Source: Atrichornis clamosus (taxonomy: Eukaryota; Chordata; Aves; Passeriformes; Menuridae). Taken from it: DNA of 64,000 nucleotides. Numbering within the stretch: the stretch's first letter is position 1; the number at the start of each line of letters is the position of its first letter. The notes beneath the pieces are model-generated. The model was given only the letters and a program-made list of their open reading frames with translations. It had not been told where the DNA came from and searched no databases. Positions 25,601 to 40,600 of this stretch are shown here, in pieces. The position numbers and the translations under genes were made by a program. The DNA is taken from assembly GCA_013400975.1 (NCBI GenBank), contig WBMZ01011803.1, positions 1 to 64,000 on the forward strand, written 5' to 3'.

Positions 25601-28600
25601 CACAGCACTCTGTGCTAGAGAGACTGCTTTGAAAGTGTAATCCAACTGTTAAGAGTATAATTACAATTTAGAAATGCTAAATTACTGTACAGTGCAATCT
25701 CTTATAACTGTTAAAAGTACACTTTAAATACGCAATGTAAATTTGAGGTACATCCTCAACTGCCAGTATCTGCTCTAGTAATAACCGAAACACTTTTATC
25801 TGAAATTATCAGTTCTATCTCTAGTAGATTCAAATTAGTTGATTTGGCAAAGATAACTTGGTGTAAGACGGCATCTTACAATTGCTTACAATGTTAAGTC
25901 TTCAAAGGGAAAGAGAAGGAACGTACCTACTCATGCAGCAAGGTTGTAACTCCAGCAGTGTGGAGGTGACTGTAAGCACCTCAGTGAATGATGTTGCATA
26001 ACAACAAAAGTAGCTGTAGTGGATCCACATAACTTGTTAACTGGAGTTCAAGAGTAGCCACAAAGAACATGCTTAAGGAAGAATATAAGAACAGAGCAAA
26101 TATTTGCTTCCCTTCTCCTATCCCTTATATTATTCCAGACTCTAAATTTCCTACTCATTAGTGACTCCTGCATACATGGAAGGTAAGCAGTGGCACTTTC
26201 TGGCATGAAATTGTTGTTTCCTTTTGAACCCCTATTAGTTTCCAGCATCTGCAAAAACCTTTACAACTGTGACTTACCTAATTTTCATTATTTTGAGACT
26301 TGCGGAATAAAAGCTGCTACTTTATTGTCTGGTCTCTACTCAGAGCCCTTCTTCAGTCAAATCCTGTTATTACCTTGAATAACTTTGTGTCATTAGTAAA
26401 ATCACATCTTGTTGTGCAACAGAGTCAGGGCTACTATGGGTTGGTTTGAAATTCTAATTGTAACAGACCATTTCTTTACTTGTACTTTCTTTGTGTTTTT
26501 TAGCTAATTGTGTGCATGCAAGGAAATTCCCATCTATCTTATGGCTGCTTGGATTCTTTAATGAGGGAGAGTCTTTTCTGCATGAATGTTGTGCAGATTG
26601 TGCTATTTCTAGTGACAGTTTGTCTCCCTGCCCACCAGTATTGCCTGCCTCTCCTCCAAACCCCCAAATCTCACCTCACTCCCAGTTCTCTCATCACTTT
26701 GTTATTACTGTATTAAGAAAAACCTTTGCCATATTGCTGGAACTGTGCTGTGAGGTTCACTCAGTGGCTCAGACTATGTTATCTTTGTTTTTAAGGGGAG
26801 ATTGAAAGATTTGGAGAGAAACTCAAGGGTTTTGGGAATTTGATTAGGAAGCTTGGTTAATCTGAATACAAATGGAAGTCCTTCTTGGATTTGGAGATAG
26901 TATTGTGGGTTAACTTGCTGTTCTGAAATGGGAACAGCTGAGTGCAGTCAAGAGAATGGCTCTCTAAGTTACCCAGGAAAAGGACTGGGCCAAAGTGCCC
27001 AGAAGATGCTTTGGATGAAAATCTTCCAGGGCACAGGAAAGGCTGCTTCATGGAAAAAGAGATTCCTTGCAGGAAGTAGTAAGAAATGGTACGTCCAGCA
27101 GCAGTTTACCCTGAGTTTGTGTTATAAAGAACAGATCTATAGAGTAGTGCTCTGAGAGAGATAGGTAATTTTTAAAATATGCTGTTGCCAAGTGCCTTTT
27201 TCCCCCATTCATGTTGCTGTCTCTGTCAAAGTATGGCAACATGGAAAGTATCACTAGTAGTCTTTTAGTCCCAATACAAGCCTAAGTTATGTTAATTTGT
27301 AATTTAAAATAGCTGTGTTAAAAAGAAATTTATTTTCGTCTATCTGTTTTCATTAGTGTCATTTATTTAGCAACTACTCAACAGAATTCTTCACAAGATC
27401 ACTTGAATTCCTGTGGGTTAACTAATTTGCTAGTATATTCCTTTTTAATTCTCTTCTGTCCAATAGTTGCATTCTCTTTTCATATGGAATAGAAAGATAA
27501 AATGCAGAAAGCTTCTTTCAGCTGACTCTAAGAACTGTCTGCCAGGGGGTGCTATATGATTGGTCAGAACTCTATCTCTACTTCAAAGTTTTAAAAATAT
27601 TCTTGGAGTTTTCTTAGTATTTTCAATTTACAGTTTGGTTTTAAACAAGGATTGCTGAACACTTACAGGTTGCATAATGTTTAATTGCATAATAATTTGT
27701 AATGCCTGTGATAGAAACTTGTATTTAGTATTTCTGTTCCCAGCTTGCTGTTCCACCACTATAACCAAGAAGGTTTGAGTATTGTCCTGAACTTGATTTG
27801 TCATTTCATGGTGCTAGAAATTTGTATTTTCTACCTCTATAGGAAAATACAGTTTTTCATATAACTATTCTCTGAATTTTCAACCTGGCTGAAAATAAGT
27901 GGGGGAGTAGGTGTGGCTTATAAAGGCATGGGGATTTTAAGTAAACATGGGCTTCCTAGTAAAAATGTTTTGCATTAACTTTGGGCTAGAAATGATAGTG
28001 TATTATAATAAACAGCCTGTCAGCTATAGACTTGTTTAAAGTACGTAGGGCTAGAATTAACAAGTAGATATGTATCAATTGTACCATTATTAAAAAAATT
28101 AGACGCTGTCTTAGTGTTGTGTTTTGGTCTGTATGTACAATTCAGTAGTTTCAAGGACTCCATGGAAAGGACAAGTCTGCTTTTCTTTTGCTTCTGCTCT
28201 TTGAATCCTTTCTAAAGGGCTGTGAAAGGTGACTAAGAAAATGTTCTGAAGAGCTATATAGAATGGGGAATACAGTTGTCTTTCATTTACTAAGTCATTG
28301 TATCATTATCTAATAGGACTGACAAGATTTTTGATTAAATTTTTACTTGTACATAGTATAATGGTTAAAGGAGTTAAGGGAATGATTTGAGTGCCAACAG
28401 GATTAGTACAGGAGATGAGTAAATGATGTGGAAGTTTTATGGCACACAGATGAGTCTCTGAACTGACTCAGACGAATGATCTCTTCCACTGACTTGCTTG
28501 CTGAAAATTACTTTCTCATCTCTTTGTTAGGTGGTGATAACAATGAAAAAAGCCTGTAAAGAGTATATTTGTCTAGCAATGATAGTTTAGGAGATGAATC

Positions 28601-31600
28601 TTGTGCTAATTATGTAATAAAGGTCTTGTGGCCCTTCCTTGTCAGGATGCCTGGGAACACTGGAAACTTTTGAACATCTACAAGAGTCTTAACTTTGAAC
28701 AAGATGAGCCTGTGAGATTTTTCTTCTGCATTTACAGATAATACATCATATTATCAAGTACACATTCTGACACCACATCCACTCATATACACCTCTCCTG
28801 CAAGTGGATGGTATTGAGCAGGAGCTGCTTCCACCTGTTCTGTGCTCAGCCACTGAACCTTCTCCATGGCAAGCCCTGACACTTGTCTCAACCCTGCCCT
28901 GACCAAGTATTCCAGCAGTGCTTCCACTGTCTGGCACAGTTAGCCCCAGATTGCACAGTACACGTAGGTAGCTCCTGTTGGTACCTTGCGGGGCTGAAGG
29001 GGGAATGTGGAGAATTGGGAAGGTGTTTCCAGGTGCTTAAAGATGATTAAAAGAGATGATTCTAAAAGAGACACCCCATGCTGCACGGCAGGGACATGTG
29101 ATAAATACTGTGAATGTAAGACTGAAGTTGGATCTGTTTATAATATTTTAGTTCTGATGTGCTGCTGTTGTCAGTCATTAAGTCTTTGGTCTGAATGAGG
29201 CCTCAGCATGGCATTTAAACACAGTCATTTTGTAAAGCTCTAGAGCTTTTTTTCTTTTTCTCCCTTCTTCTCCCAGCAGCTCTGAAGCAGTTTTATTTAT
29301 GCCGGTAGGTGCATAAGTGAGGGAGCAGAACAGAAGGGCTGGTTATACTCTCATGGCTCCCAAGACTCAATTCTTCTAAGCATGAGTTTGAGTGTACATG
29401 CTATTACTGGGTACGGTAGTAACTGCCAGGGATTTTTATCTGAAAGTACTTGTTTGATTTACATCTAAACTTTTAAATTCTTGAGCAAAATCAAAGGATG
29501 TTTTGCTAAATACCTTTCCATAGATTTCAACAACAGTGCCTCTGGGCTATGATCCAAAAATCTTTCAAACTATAATTCCATCAGCTCCCATACCTCTCTT
29601 TCTAGCTTCCTCCCCAGTCAGTAAGGTCTGCCTCTCGTCCCTTTCTCCTTGGCCCAGGCAACATCAGGCTGATGTAGCTATATTGCATTTGTTTTAGGAA
29701 AACACTCCTGTCTTCATCACCATGCTGTGTTCCTTTCCTTTTCTCAAGCTTGGAATATACTGTCTTTTTGGAGAAGATGAGAGTGATTTTTATACTGTCA
29801 TTAAGGACAAATGAAATTTCTTAGTGTCCTTGCACCACAAGGTTAAGTTTTTGTTTTAGATTTAATATGAATTATGAACTCCAACTGGGTGTAGGTGTTT
29901 TCTTTCTGTCTATAGTGCTTATTTTCAAAGGAAATTTTCAGTGGGTTGTTTTTCCATGTTGTATGTGTGTTGTTAAACAAGGCAACTTGAATTTTGGGTT
30001 ATATTTTAGTTGATGAAATGTTTTATTGAACTTAAAACCCTTATAATATGTTCTTTGTCAAAAACCAAACTTGGCAGTTGTTTTCAGAAAACTCTTAATT
30101 TCATCTTTCATTTCTTTAGTTTGAAGCTCACTTGTTCTTCAGTCTCTTGTCACTAATAGAGCAAGATGAAGCAACAGGAGTACTGCTTATTTTAATGGCA
30201 TTTTTAGTGGTTTTACACAGGTACAACAGGATAAAGGCAGGAATAAGCTGAAGGCAGGCAGCCTTTCACTTGCTTTAGTCTTTTTTCTGAGGAGAAAATT
30301 ACCAAATTTAAGATTCAGGACATTTTGTTTTCAACTGTGGTGGGCATAAAACTATGAGAGGAAAAAATTGCAAGGTTGTGTTTTATAAATTGGTCCTTTA
30401 TTTCATGGTTCTTTGGTCACTTTGGAGGTATTAGCTGGCTTATCCTGCTAAGAGAATTGATAATTACTGATAGTAATTATTTTCCTTAAATAATAAAAGC
30501 TGTTATTCATCAGTCTTTGCTAAAACAAAATCTTCACCTTTCTGATGAAAGTTAATCCTAATAACTATTCTGAAGTTGGGTGTAGCCTGAGCACAAGAAT
30601 TTCCCTTCTAGGCGATGTCTGACTAGACTGACTTTCCCTCACAGTATGGAAAGGGAGGATGTTTCATGGTAAACTGAATAAAACCAAAGACTATAAATTA
30701 ATACCTTCTTTATTTAAACCTGAGGTTGATCAAATATTGAAGCTGAGGCCCGGAGGAGTTGTTAAATCTCCGTCATTGAAAATATGCAAAACTTGACAAG
30801 TCCTTTTAAATTGGGCTTGGTTTTTTTTAGTGGGTTGGACTACACAACCTTCTGATATCCCTTCCAACCTACATCATTGTAATGTTACTAGAAAACTTTC
30901 TTCACCTGTCTGTCTGACATGGTCCAAGATACAACAACTTCTCTGTTAATAATGACATGTTTTCTGCCCTATGTTTTGCAATTTACTGATACCACTTTGT
31001 ACTGTTAACAGTTAGATCCTTCAAAGTAAATCTTCAGGTTTTTTCTTGTTTTGGAAAGACAAACAATCTTAAAGCACAAAGTAAACTGTGAAAATTAATT
31101 GCTTAACTAGGGTCTGAGGTCTTAAGTGAATGAAGCATCTCTCTTGAGCTTGGAGAATTTTGTGTGTTGTGGAAAAATGGCAGTGTAAATATGCTACCAA
31201 GGTATAGTTGGAGTGGAGATGCTGAGAGGCCATATGACAGCACTCTGTGCAGCTGGCAGAGCAGCTTGGAACTAGTCCACGTATTCTCTAGATTTGATGT
31301 GATCTTTGTGCATATATTTGAACTGGTGAACATGCAAATGCTGTGGAAGGTTTCAGAACACTGCTAACATTTGATTTTGAAGTACAAGGAAAACTGCTTA
31401 TGTTCAGTTCTGCACATTTGAGCTCCTGCACTCTCTTGCCTTTCTAGGTCCACTTGTTTTCCGAGGAGGCAATGGCAGCAGCACGTAATAGGCTTAGGCA
31501 TATGTATCCCTGTGTAATGCCTGCTTTTCAGGAGTACCAAGGCCACACACCATTCTTACTCACCCTTGTGGCTCTGCCCGTAGGTATATGCTGTGCCTGG

Positions 31601-34600
31601 TGAACTCATGTCAGCTTACAAGTTCTCCTGTTTGAAAATTCTGTTAAAAACAATGTGCTGGCTTGGTTTATTTTGGGGCACTTCTGTTTACCAAGTTCTT
31701 GATTTGTGTGAGGTTTTTAGTTTGTTTCTCCCTGCCCCCAATTAGTACTTGACTAAAATGATTCTTTGCCTGCTTCCCCTGTATCAAGTGTTTGGGTTTT
31801 ACCTCATTTCAAACATGAAAATGTGTTGTCCAAACTAGCTGCATTGATCAGCTCTTTATAGTAGAAGGAGTTCCTTTCTTGGTGATGGCAGATTAATGTG
31901 TGTTTGCAGTTTTAAGAAACTGGTATTCATTAAGTTTTTGGAGAGAAATGACAGCTTTCTCACTACTTTCTGGGCTATATACTTGAATAACTGTGTGTAG
32001 TTTAAGGTGCAGTTTTATATACTTAAAAACATGATTAAAAGAGAACTCACTAGGTGAATTTGGCACCTGCATGGAGAAGTTTCAAAGTAAAATGCTTACT
32101 GTCTGTGTACTTCGTGAGAGTTGTAAATGAAAGCCTTGTATTCTATTGGCTCTGCAATAGTGAGTTTATTACAAGACTTCATGCAGCTATTCCAGTCTTC
32201 TGAATAAAAGTGATGTAGCTATATTCAGAATTTTATTTAAGATGCCATTTTTTGAAGTTTATAGATTAAATAGAAAAACCTGTGCATTTTAACTTCCATT
32301 GAATTTGTGACTTAACCTGTGTAAGTCAAAAATTCAAATTACTATGTTCTCCCAATAGCTTGATTTGGTGTGGTTAAACAAGTGACAAAAGACATTTTCC
32401 CCCCAACTCTTTACATTTTACAGAGGACTTTAAAACAGCCTGGTCAAAACTAATTTAAACTAAATATGTCAATATTATCTGCAATTTGTTCATGAACTGA
32501 AACTTCTAAAATGGGAACATGTCATTTTGGTCTCTTAAGCATAACAATTTTATTTTTTAGTCCATTTTAGAGAGCACTTCCTTTCTGAATATGAGACTTA
32601 GATGTGGAAAGTACATGTTTGTCTTCTTGAGACCTAGGTGGTCTTGAGACTGTGTTGGGTTATGGAGCATAAAACTACTTGTGTGTGGCTTTAAATATAT
32701 GGGTAAACATACAGATATGTGATTAAGGTAATAAAATAGTAGCCTAGATTTTTATGGCTATTAGAATGAGCTCACATGGTATCTATTTACTTGTCAGCAG
32801 TCAAAAACAATTTTAACACGAGCCACTTATTCAGATTTGTTCTGTGCAGTGCTGCTTCTTTGCCAAACAGAAAGATATTTAGACCAACTTCCATGTGTTC
32901 AGGATGTGTTTCTACCAGATATTCTACTCATCACCATTGCTGAACAATAGTGGAACTTTTTAACTTAGAAAAAGATGTGAATATTTTGTACTGAAACTTA
33001 AATACTTAGTTTTTGGCTTTTTATTGATGCTTTTTGCATCAGTAAAGAAGTGAGAGATGTGTCCTTCAAAATGTTGACTTATCAGTATTTGTTTAAATTA
33101 AGTAAATTTTACTTAGTTACATGCTTTTGAACTATTTTTATAGGGTTTAGTTTAGCAGCTTTTAAGAGGAACAAGAGGAAGCTGGAGTTGGCCGAAAAGG
33201 TGGAAACAGATCTCATTCAACTAAAGAAAAGAAGACAATCAAATGAAAAGGTTAGCTCTTGTTTCAAATTCTGTCGTGTCATCCTAAACTTACAGCTGAT
33301 TGCTAATAAATTTCATGTCTTATATAAGACGAATGTAGCTTCAGAAGCCGTTTCTCCTTGACCATCTTAACATTTAGATGATATAATGATAACTTAGTGC
33401 AATTAAAACTTGCTGCCTTGCTATTTGGAAACCAAACTGTCACTTTGTATCTATAGTTTGTGCTAAGAAAAATATTTTGCTCATTTTGAACTGGAAATAT
33501 GAAAAGTGTAAACACAAACAGATAATAATTTACCAAAACGTTTTCTTTAGCTTGGGATCTCTGTCACTGTTTCCCACTTTTTAATGTTTCCTGAGCACAC
33601 TGCATTATGGAACTGGAATTGGTGAAATTTGAAATATCAGGTAGGTAAACATGTGCATCTGTGCATGCATCTAGCATTGACCTGGCCCATATTACTTGTG
33701 CTACAAAACTACCAGGATTTCCTCTGTTCCCCTCATTCTTAGTTTGAACGTAGAGCCTTTGTTACCTGTGAGAACGTAGTTCACAGTATTTGTGTTTACC
33801 GTTGAATATCAAAGTATAGCTCATTAAATTAAATGCCTATGCTTTATTTGGGACCTGTGGGCTTTTGGATTGGCTATTTCTCTTTGCTCTCATAATCTGT
33901 CTGACCACTGTGTAGTTACATATGTTGATTTAAAAAAGGTATAAATCACGGAGAATTGGTAAAAATATATATTCTCTGTAGTCTGCAAATGCAAACCAGT
34001 GATAAATTAGGCGGTTTACTTCTGTGTTCTCAGATAAGAAGTTTTCTCTAGCAGAGTGCTAATTTTTCCATTTTCAGGGAGCTAAGACCTGTGAGGAAAG
34101 TAAGGAGTGGGGAATGGGCCAAGTTAGTCGTTCATTTTGGAACCTTTCCTGTTCACAGGGCTTCAGTTACCTCCTTGTGAAACTGAGAGTGTGAAAGTGA
34201 GGGAGGAGGGATCTCTGTACAATATTGCTGTTCATGTAATAAGGGGCAAGTCAATGCTTGAAACATATGCCAATGCATGAGCTTACCCACCTGCAATTTG
34301 AAATTTCAAGGGCTCCAGGGTCCTGTGCAGCGCTTGTGGGAGATCCCCAAAGGCCAGTGGTGGTAGGTAGAGGAGGTGATCGAACAGAGCTCTAGTCCCT
34401 GGTAAGTAATCCAGTAACAGCACACTGGTTTTGTCAGCCTTCTGGGCACATCCTCTTTGTGGAGCAGGGATGAAAACCAGCCCAGGCCCTCACTATGGAA
34501 TTCTTGAGCTATCCACAGAGTGCAAGATAATTGCAGCCTTTCAAAGTAATTTTTCAAAATGAAATAGGAGTGAAAAATAAAATTAAAAAAAAAAGTAGAC

Positions 34601-37600
34601 TATTCCTCCCCCAAACTAGTAGAAAAGGGTCATTTAGCAAGGATGAGGCATGTGATTTGTCGTCCCAAAGCTCACACTGTCAAAGCTGAGCTCTCATAAA
34701 AGATTTGAAAATAATTGGTTTAAAACCATTTAAATACTTGAGTAATTAGAAGTTAATCTTCTTGTCAATTTTAATTGATAAAGAGTCATGTAACTTTTTA
34801 TTTGCTGTGTTTTTCTGGAGCTGCAAACCATTCCTTTCAGCAGGACTTAAGAGCTGTTTTTATTATCTGGTTTGACGCACCCATTTCAACTCTGTGCTGC
34901 AGCTGAGTTTATGTGTGTCTGTTGCCAGTACTGCAGGCTGGGAGGGGAGCAAGATAGAAAGGATATTAGTAAAGGTGAAGTTGAATGGGATCGTAACTGA
35001 AAGGCTGGTATGAAGAGATAGTATAACAGGCAAAAAAAGACTGACATTACTTGGAAATTTGAGCTGCTGATAAATGTCAGCAGCTAAAAAGGAAAATACA
35101 GGCTTAAAAATTAGTTTTCAGTAAAAATGCTATTATACTAACCTCAAAAAGAATGAGAGTCTGTTTAAATTTGTCAAAGTTTGTATGGAAAAACATGGCA
35201 GTGTAACTTACGAAAGGACTTTTATTTCCTGAGTATTTTCTTTTTGCTGTATTTTTCAGTATTCACCCAGTGTAGGATTTGCAGAGGGTTATGTGGTTGC
35301 ACGCAGGAAAATCCATTAATAACTTCACCAATTTTGAGGGTGTAAATATTTAGACTTTTTAAAGTTGTAAAGTCTTACTGATTTGCAGAGTTAAGAGATA
35401 ATTCACACACCAACAAAAATTAACTAAACATACTCATGGGGAGGTGACTGTGATGTGTTCATTCAGCCAGATACCATTCTCAAGTTCTCCCCTCAAGCAC
35501 CACTAAATGCCAGAAGTAAACATTTGTCTACTTACTGTTAGCCTGTCTTTTACCAGAGGAAATTGACATTGAAAACAGCTTAGTAGAGTTTGGGTAGCAG
35601 CCCTAATTTTAATTTGTCTTCTGCTATTACAAACTTTTTACAGATACGCTGAAATCACTTGTAAGAGTCATCCTCTCCTTGATTTGAATAAGTGACAGTA
35701 AGAACCCCCAGTACGCAATTTTTAAAAATAGATTAGTGTTTATTAGTTAGTATTTTATAGGCTAGTTATTTAATTCCAGAAATAACTATTTGGTTTGAGT
35801 TTTATTAAAACTGGTTTGGTTTTTATCTAGTTTAACATACATACATACCTACATCTGTGTACACCAGTTGGAATTACATGTGTGGAGTCAGCAGTTTCAT
35901 GTTCTTCAGCTACTGTATTAAGACTGAAAATATTTAGAAAATGTTTATGTGCAGGTAATTTTAAGTGTAGCAGTCAACTATGGCAATCCTAGGGTTTGTC
36001 TTATTTAGAAGTTTGGACATTTCCTTAAAAAAGAATTAAATTTTCCATCCCACATTAGTGTGGAAATGGTCTTCAATAATAAAACCTTAGAGACTTCAAA
36101 AGTATACTTTGAAATCCATTTAATACAGGAAAAGAAACCTAAATAATTTCCATCCATAAAACCAAACAACAAATCTCCTCTGTGGAAATACAGTATAGAA
36201 TAATTTCCTTATATTGCACATGGAGGTCAGACAAAATGTTCTCTTTGCACACCAAACAACTGTTAAACTGGGAAGGCTGGGGTTGTTCATTGAGCTTTGT
36301 ATAATTAGATAGTTGGGTAATAGCATATAAATGTTAATTGCTTCAGTCTGATTAATTTTGTATTTTGTCAGTTATGATACTCAGAGATGAGATTCAGTGG
36401 TAATTACTTTTCATGCAATTTCAAAACCATCTCAAGTGGAGAGGGAAAAGGCCCTGTGTGTGGAATCTTCCAGTGGGCACTGGGTAGAGTTCTCCAAAAC
36501 TGTTAGTTGCTTCCTTAGGGGCTTGTAATGATGTGTATTTATGATGTTTTTATGTGCAGGAGGGAAGGATGGTTTTTCGAAAATGCTTGATAGAACTCTG
36601 CATCTGTGCAAATGAGCATCTTCCTGCTTTGTGTGCATGTTCTTAGCAAAGCTTGACTATTTGGACTATGGTTTCATGAAATTAATATCCTTTCCTGTTA
36701 CAAGGTGCAAATTAAGTAATGTCAGGTCTTACTTATAACATTGTCTTTCAGTTGTTTGCATTCAAAATATTGATGACATAATAGATTATTTTGAGGTTGC
36801 AATACTACATCATTAAAACCCCAAACTGCTTTTGCAGTGGACAAGTATAAATTATTAGCTGAAGTCAGATATGGAATTTGTTGACAGGTATCACCAAGTA
36901 ATAATCAAATTTCCTTTGGAACTTGCAAAATTTGTAAATCTAAGGTGCTAAATAAATCAATCAAATACATAAAAAGATAAGGACAAGCAAGCTGGATCTT
37001 GTTTAATCCCTGTTGGACCTGTATAAAGTTTGGGCTTGTACTAGACTTGGTGAATTGTAGCGTTTAACATATTTGTTTTTATTGTCCTGATAGTAGCCTG
37101 ACAGGATCCTCTATTTTTCAACATTCATATGGTTTGGAGAGATGACATGTGTGACACTGAAAGTCTTCTTACCAGGTGCACTCTTCCTGTGACTCCTGAG
37201 GCACATGATAATTTTGGTAGGAAGATGTACAGGAAGTTCCTTTGTTAAATTGTGATGAGCTCTTAATTTCCTGGTTCAGAAATCATAGGGTTATCAGTAC
37301 AGTTTGCATACATAGAGGATTTTTCGTTCTGAACTGTAGAATCAATTAATTACATTACTTGTAAACGTGTGAAGTCAGTAATGTTAAAATGGGAGCAAAC
37401 AAAGTCTGGAATAGATCTGACAATGTATTTTTCCCATTGGATATGGAGTAGAACTGATCTTCACTGATTTCTAGTTTGCTGAGTAAGGATAAATACAACA
37501 TCACCTATACATCAGTGACACTTATTCTGATCACAACACCCCTACCAAACTTATATTACTGAGAAGAAAAATATGGAATTCCTTTGCTTCAGTGACACAG

Positions 37601-40600
37601 ATTTCCTTCAGAAAGTTGTGTGGGCAAACACAACCTTCCCTTAGCAATGCTCCCCTTAGAAAAGATTTCTAGCCTCCTAAGTTGCCTTATTCAAAAATAA
37701 AGTCAAAGCAAACAAGCTACCACTGAATTGACAACAAATAGATAGGAATTAGATCTTTGAAATGAAATAATGGTGAAGAAGCTTTTCCATGTAACATGTA
37801 CTTGTAAATGCTTGTGGATTTTGATGAAAATACCTTTTTGAGAAAGAAATTAGTACTTTGTGCATGTGAGCTGAGGTGGAAATGGATAGCAGATTGAGCA
37901 GATAGTTTTGCAGATGCAAGCATTTTTTCTAGGCTGTCAGATGATACGAAAAACTTACTGATCCATACTGAACTCATTCCTCTAAGATGTATTTCTGTTC
38001 ATTATAGGAGCCCTAAATGATTTAATATGAATTAAGACTGTATAGGTGACCTTAATTCTGGTGCTTCCTAACTTCGACAGGCTTGATTTTTATATCTGTG
38101 ATTGTTTATTAATCAAGATTTTTGTTGTGGGTGTAATTTCCATTGATAAAAGGGGACAGGGTTTGGGCAACAACACCTGTATTATATCAGTAGTTCTTCT
38201 CTACATAGAAATCATAAGAGAATTCATGTTGGGAAGAGCTTTGTCCTGTCTCATCTTGGAAACCTCCAAGAGTGGGAGTCTGTACCTCCAGTGAGCAGCC
38301 TGCTCTGCTGCTTAATGTCTTGTTCAGTTGATTGACAGTATTGTTTGAACTGGCTTACTATTAGCTCCCATGTGTGTCTGGGAGTCCTGGGAGTTGGGAA
38401 ATACATTTGCACATGAGATGTTAAGAAAAGGTTTCTTAATTTTCTTTTATCTGTACAACTTGGAAGGGAGCTGGCTTTTTTCTTATCCCCTTTGCTCCAG
38501 TCTTCAAAACTCCTTTTGCTTTTCCTTCCCTCCCTGATCCTGGTTTTTTCCTTCCTCTCTTTTTCAACTTGCTTTTCTTCTCACTGCCAGTTGGAGCTGT
38601 GGATCTCTTTTTCTCCCCTCTCTGTCTTGAAGCAGTTACTCTGCTCTGTTGTTGGGACATCCGTTTTATGATTGAATATGGTCGGTTCCAGCTTCTGAGT
38701 GTAGAACTTGCTAAGTAAGATCTAGGTGTACATGCAGAGAAGAAACTTAAGTGTTTCTAAGGGTAAAAGCCAAGGATGACACTCCTGCTTAGGAGTTCAG
38801 TTGCTTGAAAAGTACTGTAGAACACTAGTGCTGCATTGCATGTTTTCCCTTTTAAGACTGACACAATATTAACCCAAGTGTTCTCTCCTAAATTAAGTGT
38901 GGCCAAGGTATCATCAACATTGGAGTACTAAAAATCCTGCTTGATAAGTGACATAGTATGCCCAAGGAAATTTTAGTTGATGATGGAAACTTGATAATTT
39001 GGAGTTGAATAGTTAGGTGTATTTTTTTTTTTTTTTTTTTTTTAATTTTTTTCTTTTGATTTTAGTCCAGAAAATTCACATTTATATGAAAAGCTTAATA
39101 ACCTTTGGCATTATTTCACTGGGTAAGTTTTTATATAAGATGCTTGAGGCTTGTGCAGCAGCAGTGTGCATCTCTGGAGTATGCAATGGGTGATGGATCA
39201 GTTTTGTTTATTCATTTTATTTTCTGTGCACTGCATGCTGTGTGTGTGGTGGGGCATGACGTCTGAGTGCCTTGTCCTGGGTTCTGCAGAGAGGGGAATC
39301 TAGGGCAAGCCTAGGCAGAGAGGGGAACGCTGCTCCTCCTCTAAGAGTGACTTAGTGCGTATTAAGGGGAGGGGAAGGACATAAAGAAAGACCCCTGCTC
39401 TTGAGGGAGTATATCTACCTCAGAAGTTATGGAAGTAAGGACACTTTACTAGTTATCCAGAGGGAGCAAAGCGTAAATTGCTTCACCCACTAAAGATTCT
39501 GAGCTGAGAACAAGTCTGGCAGAAAGAATCTGTCCCAGGGCAGATTTCTTCTTGAGACTTCTGTTACTTGTTTTACTCAGAATATCAGAATTTTCTCTTT
39601 TCATGGTAAGCTGCTTCTTGGTTTTTGGTTTTTGTTTTTTGTCTTTTAAATTTAATTTCTTTTTCACCACACATCTTTAAAGATCAGAGCCTCTGAAAAT
39701 ACCATCTCCAAGCTTTTAGGAAAGGCCTTTTGAAATAGCATCTTTGGAATAAGTTACTGAATCATTTCTTAGTGGACAAGTGGCAGCCACCAAGAAAACA
39801 TGATTTTTGGCACTCTTGTGAGTAAAAGCAGGTGATCTAAGCATTGAATGGGTTCTGAGATGTTTATTATCTTCTTGTTACTGGAGAAGTTTTATTCAGG
39901 TCCTGTCTGAGGCAAGAAAGCATTTTGGGAAGACTTCTGGCAGCACAGTGGGTACAAATGCATGATAACAAATCTGTTTTGTTGCTAGGCCTGTCACTTG
40001 GTTTTGTGCACGGTAGTTTGCACACTCCTAAGAAGTATAATCTGACTTTCATATACTATTTTTACTAGGGTTTTTTTCTGTTTGTGTGTTGTGCAGGAGA
40101 ACGACTCAGGAACATTGGATACAGTTGGTGCAGTTGTTGTTGACCAAGAAGGAAATGTTGCTGCTGCTGTCTCCAGTGGAGGTTTAGCACTGAAGCATCC
40201 TGGGAGAGTTGGTCAGGTGATTATTACACAATTTTAGTAGTTGGGAATGACTGTTCAGTGTCACAAATGGGTGTGAGTGATATCAAGCAAGAGCTGTGAC
40301 AGCAAACATCTTCCCAATAAATGCTGAAGGTATTTTTACTGCCTTGAAATGTGATTTCTGTTCTTAGTGTCCTCCATCAGTGTAGTAAAACGTGGATAGG
40401 TAAGAGGTTGCTCTGTAGTTAGTTACCTTTTGCCAGAGATATCAATAAGTTAATTTTTTGGGCTTAAATACCTCCTTAATATTGCAAATGGTCTCTTAAA
40501 TGCTTAGAGTCTTAAAATAAGATTTCCCTCAATATTTAGGGAAATTATCCTAATTAAATTTTAAATGACCTTGTGAATTGAAGGAAGTGACAAAAGTAAT

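Larger units (their letters stand above)
33251..40096 (+). other. TASP1: TASP1 intron 8
   Basis: GTTAGC...GCAG intron of about 6.8 kb. It contains a hairpin at 35062-35085, a probable old CR1 fragment at about 38210, a pyrimidine-rich stretch at 38460-38640 and a long T-tract at 39022 leading into an exon-like block at 39066-39122. Confidence 0.8.

Noticed and set aside
38436..38660. Lys/Arg-rich 74-codon minus-strand open frame
   Set aside because: The basic composition follows from a pyrimidine-rich stretch on the + strand. No matching protein was recognised and there is no flanking exon structure.
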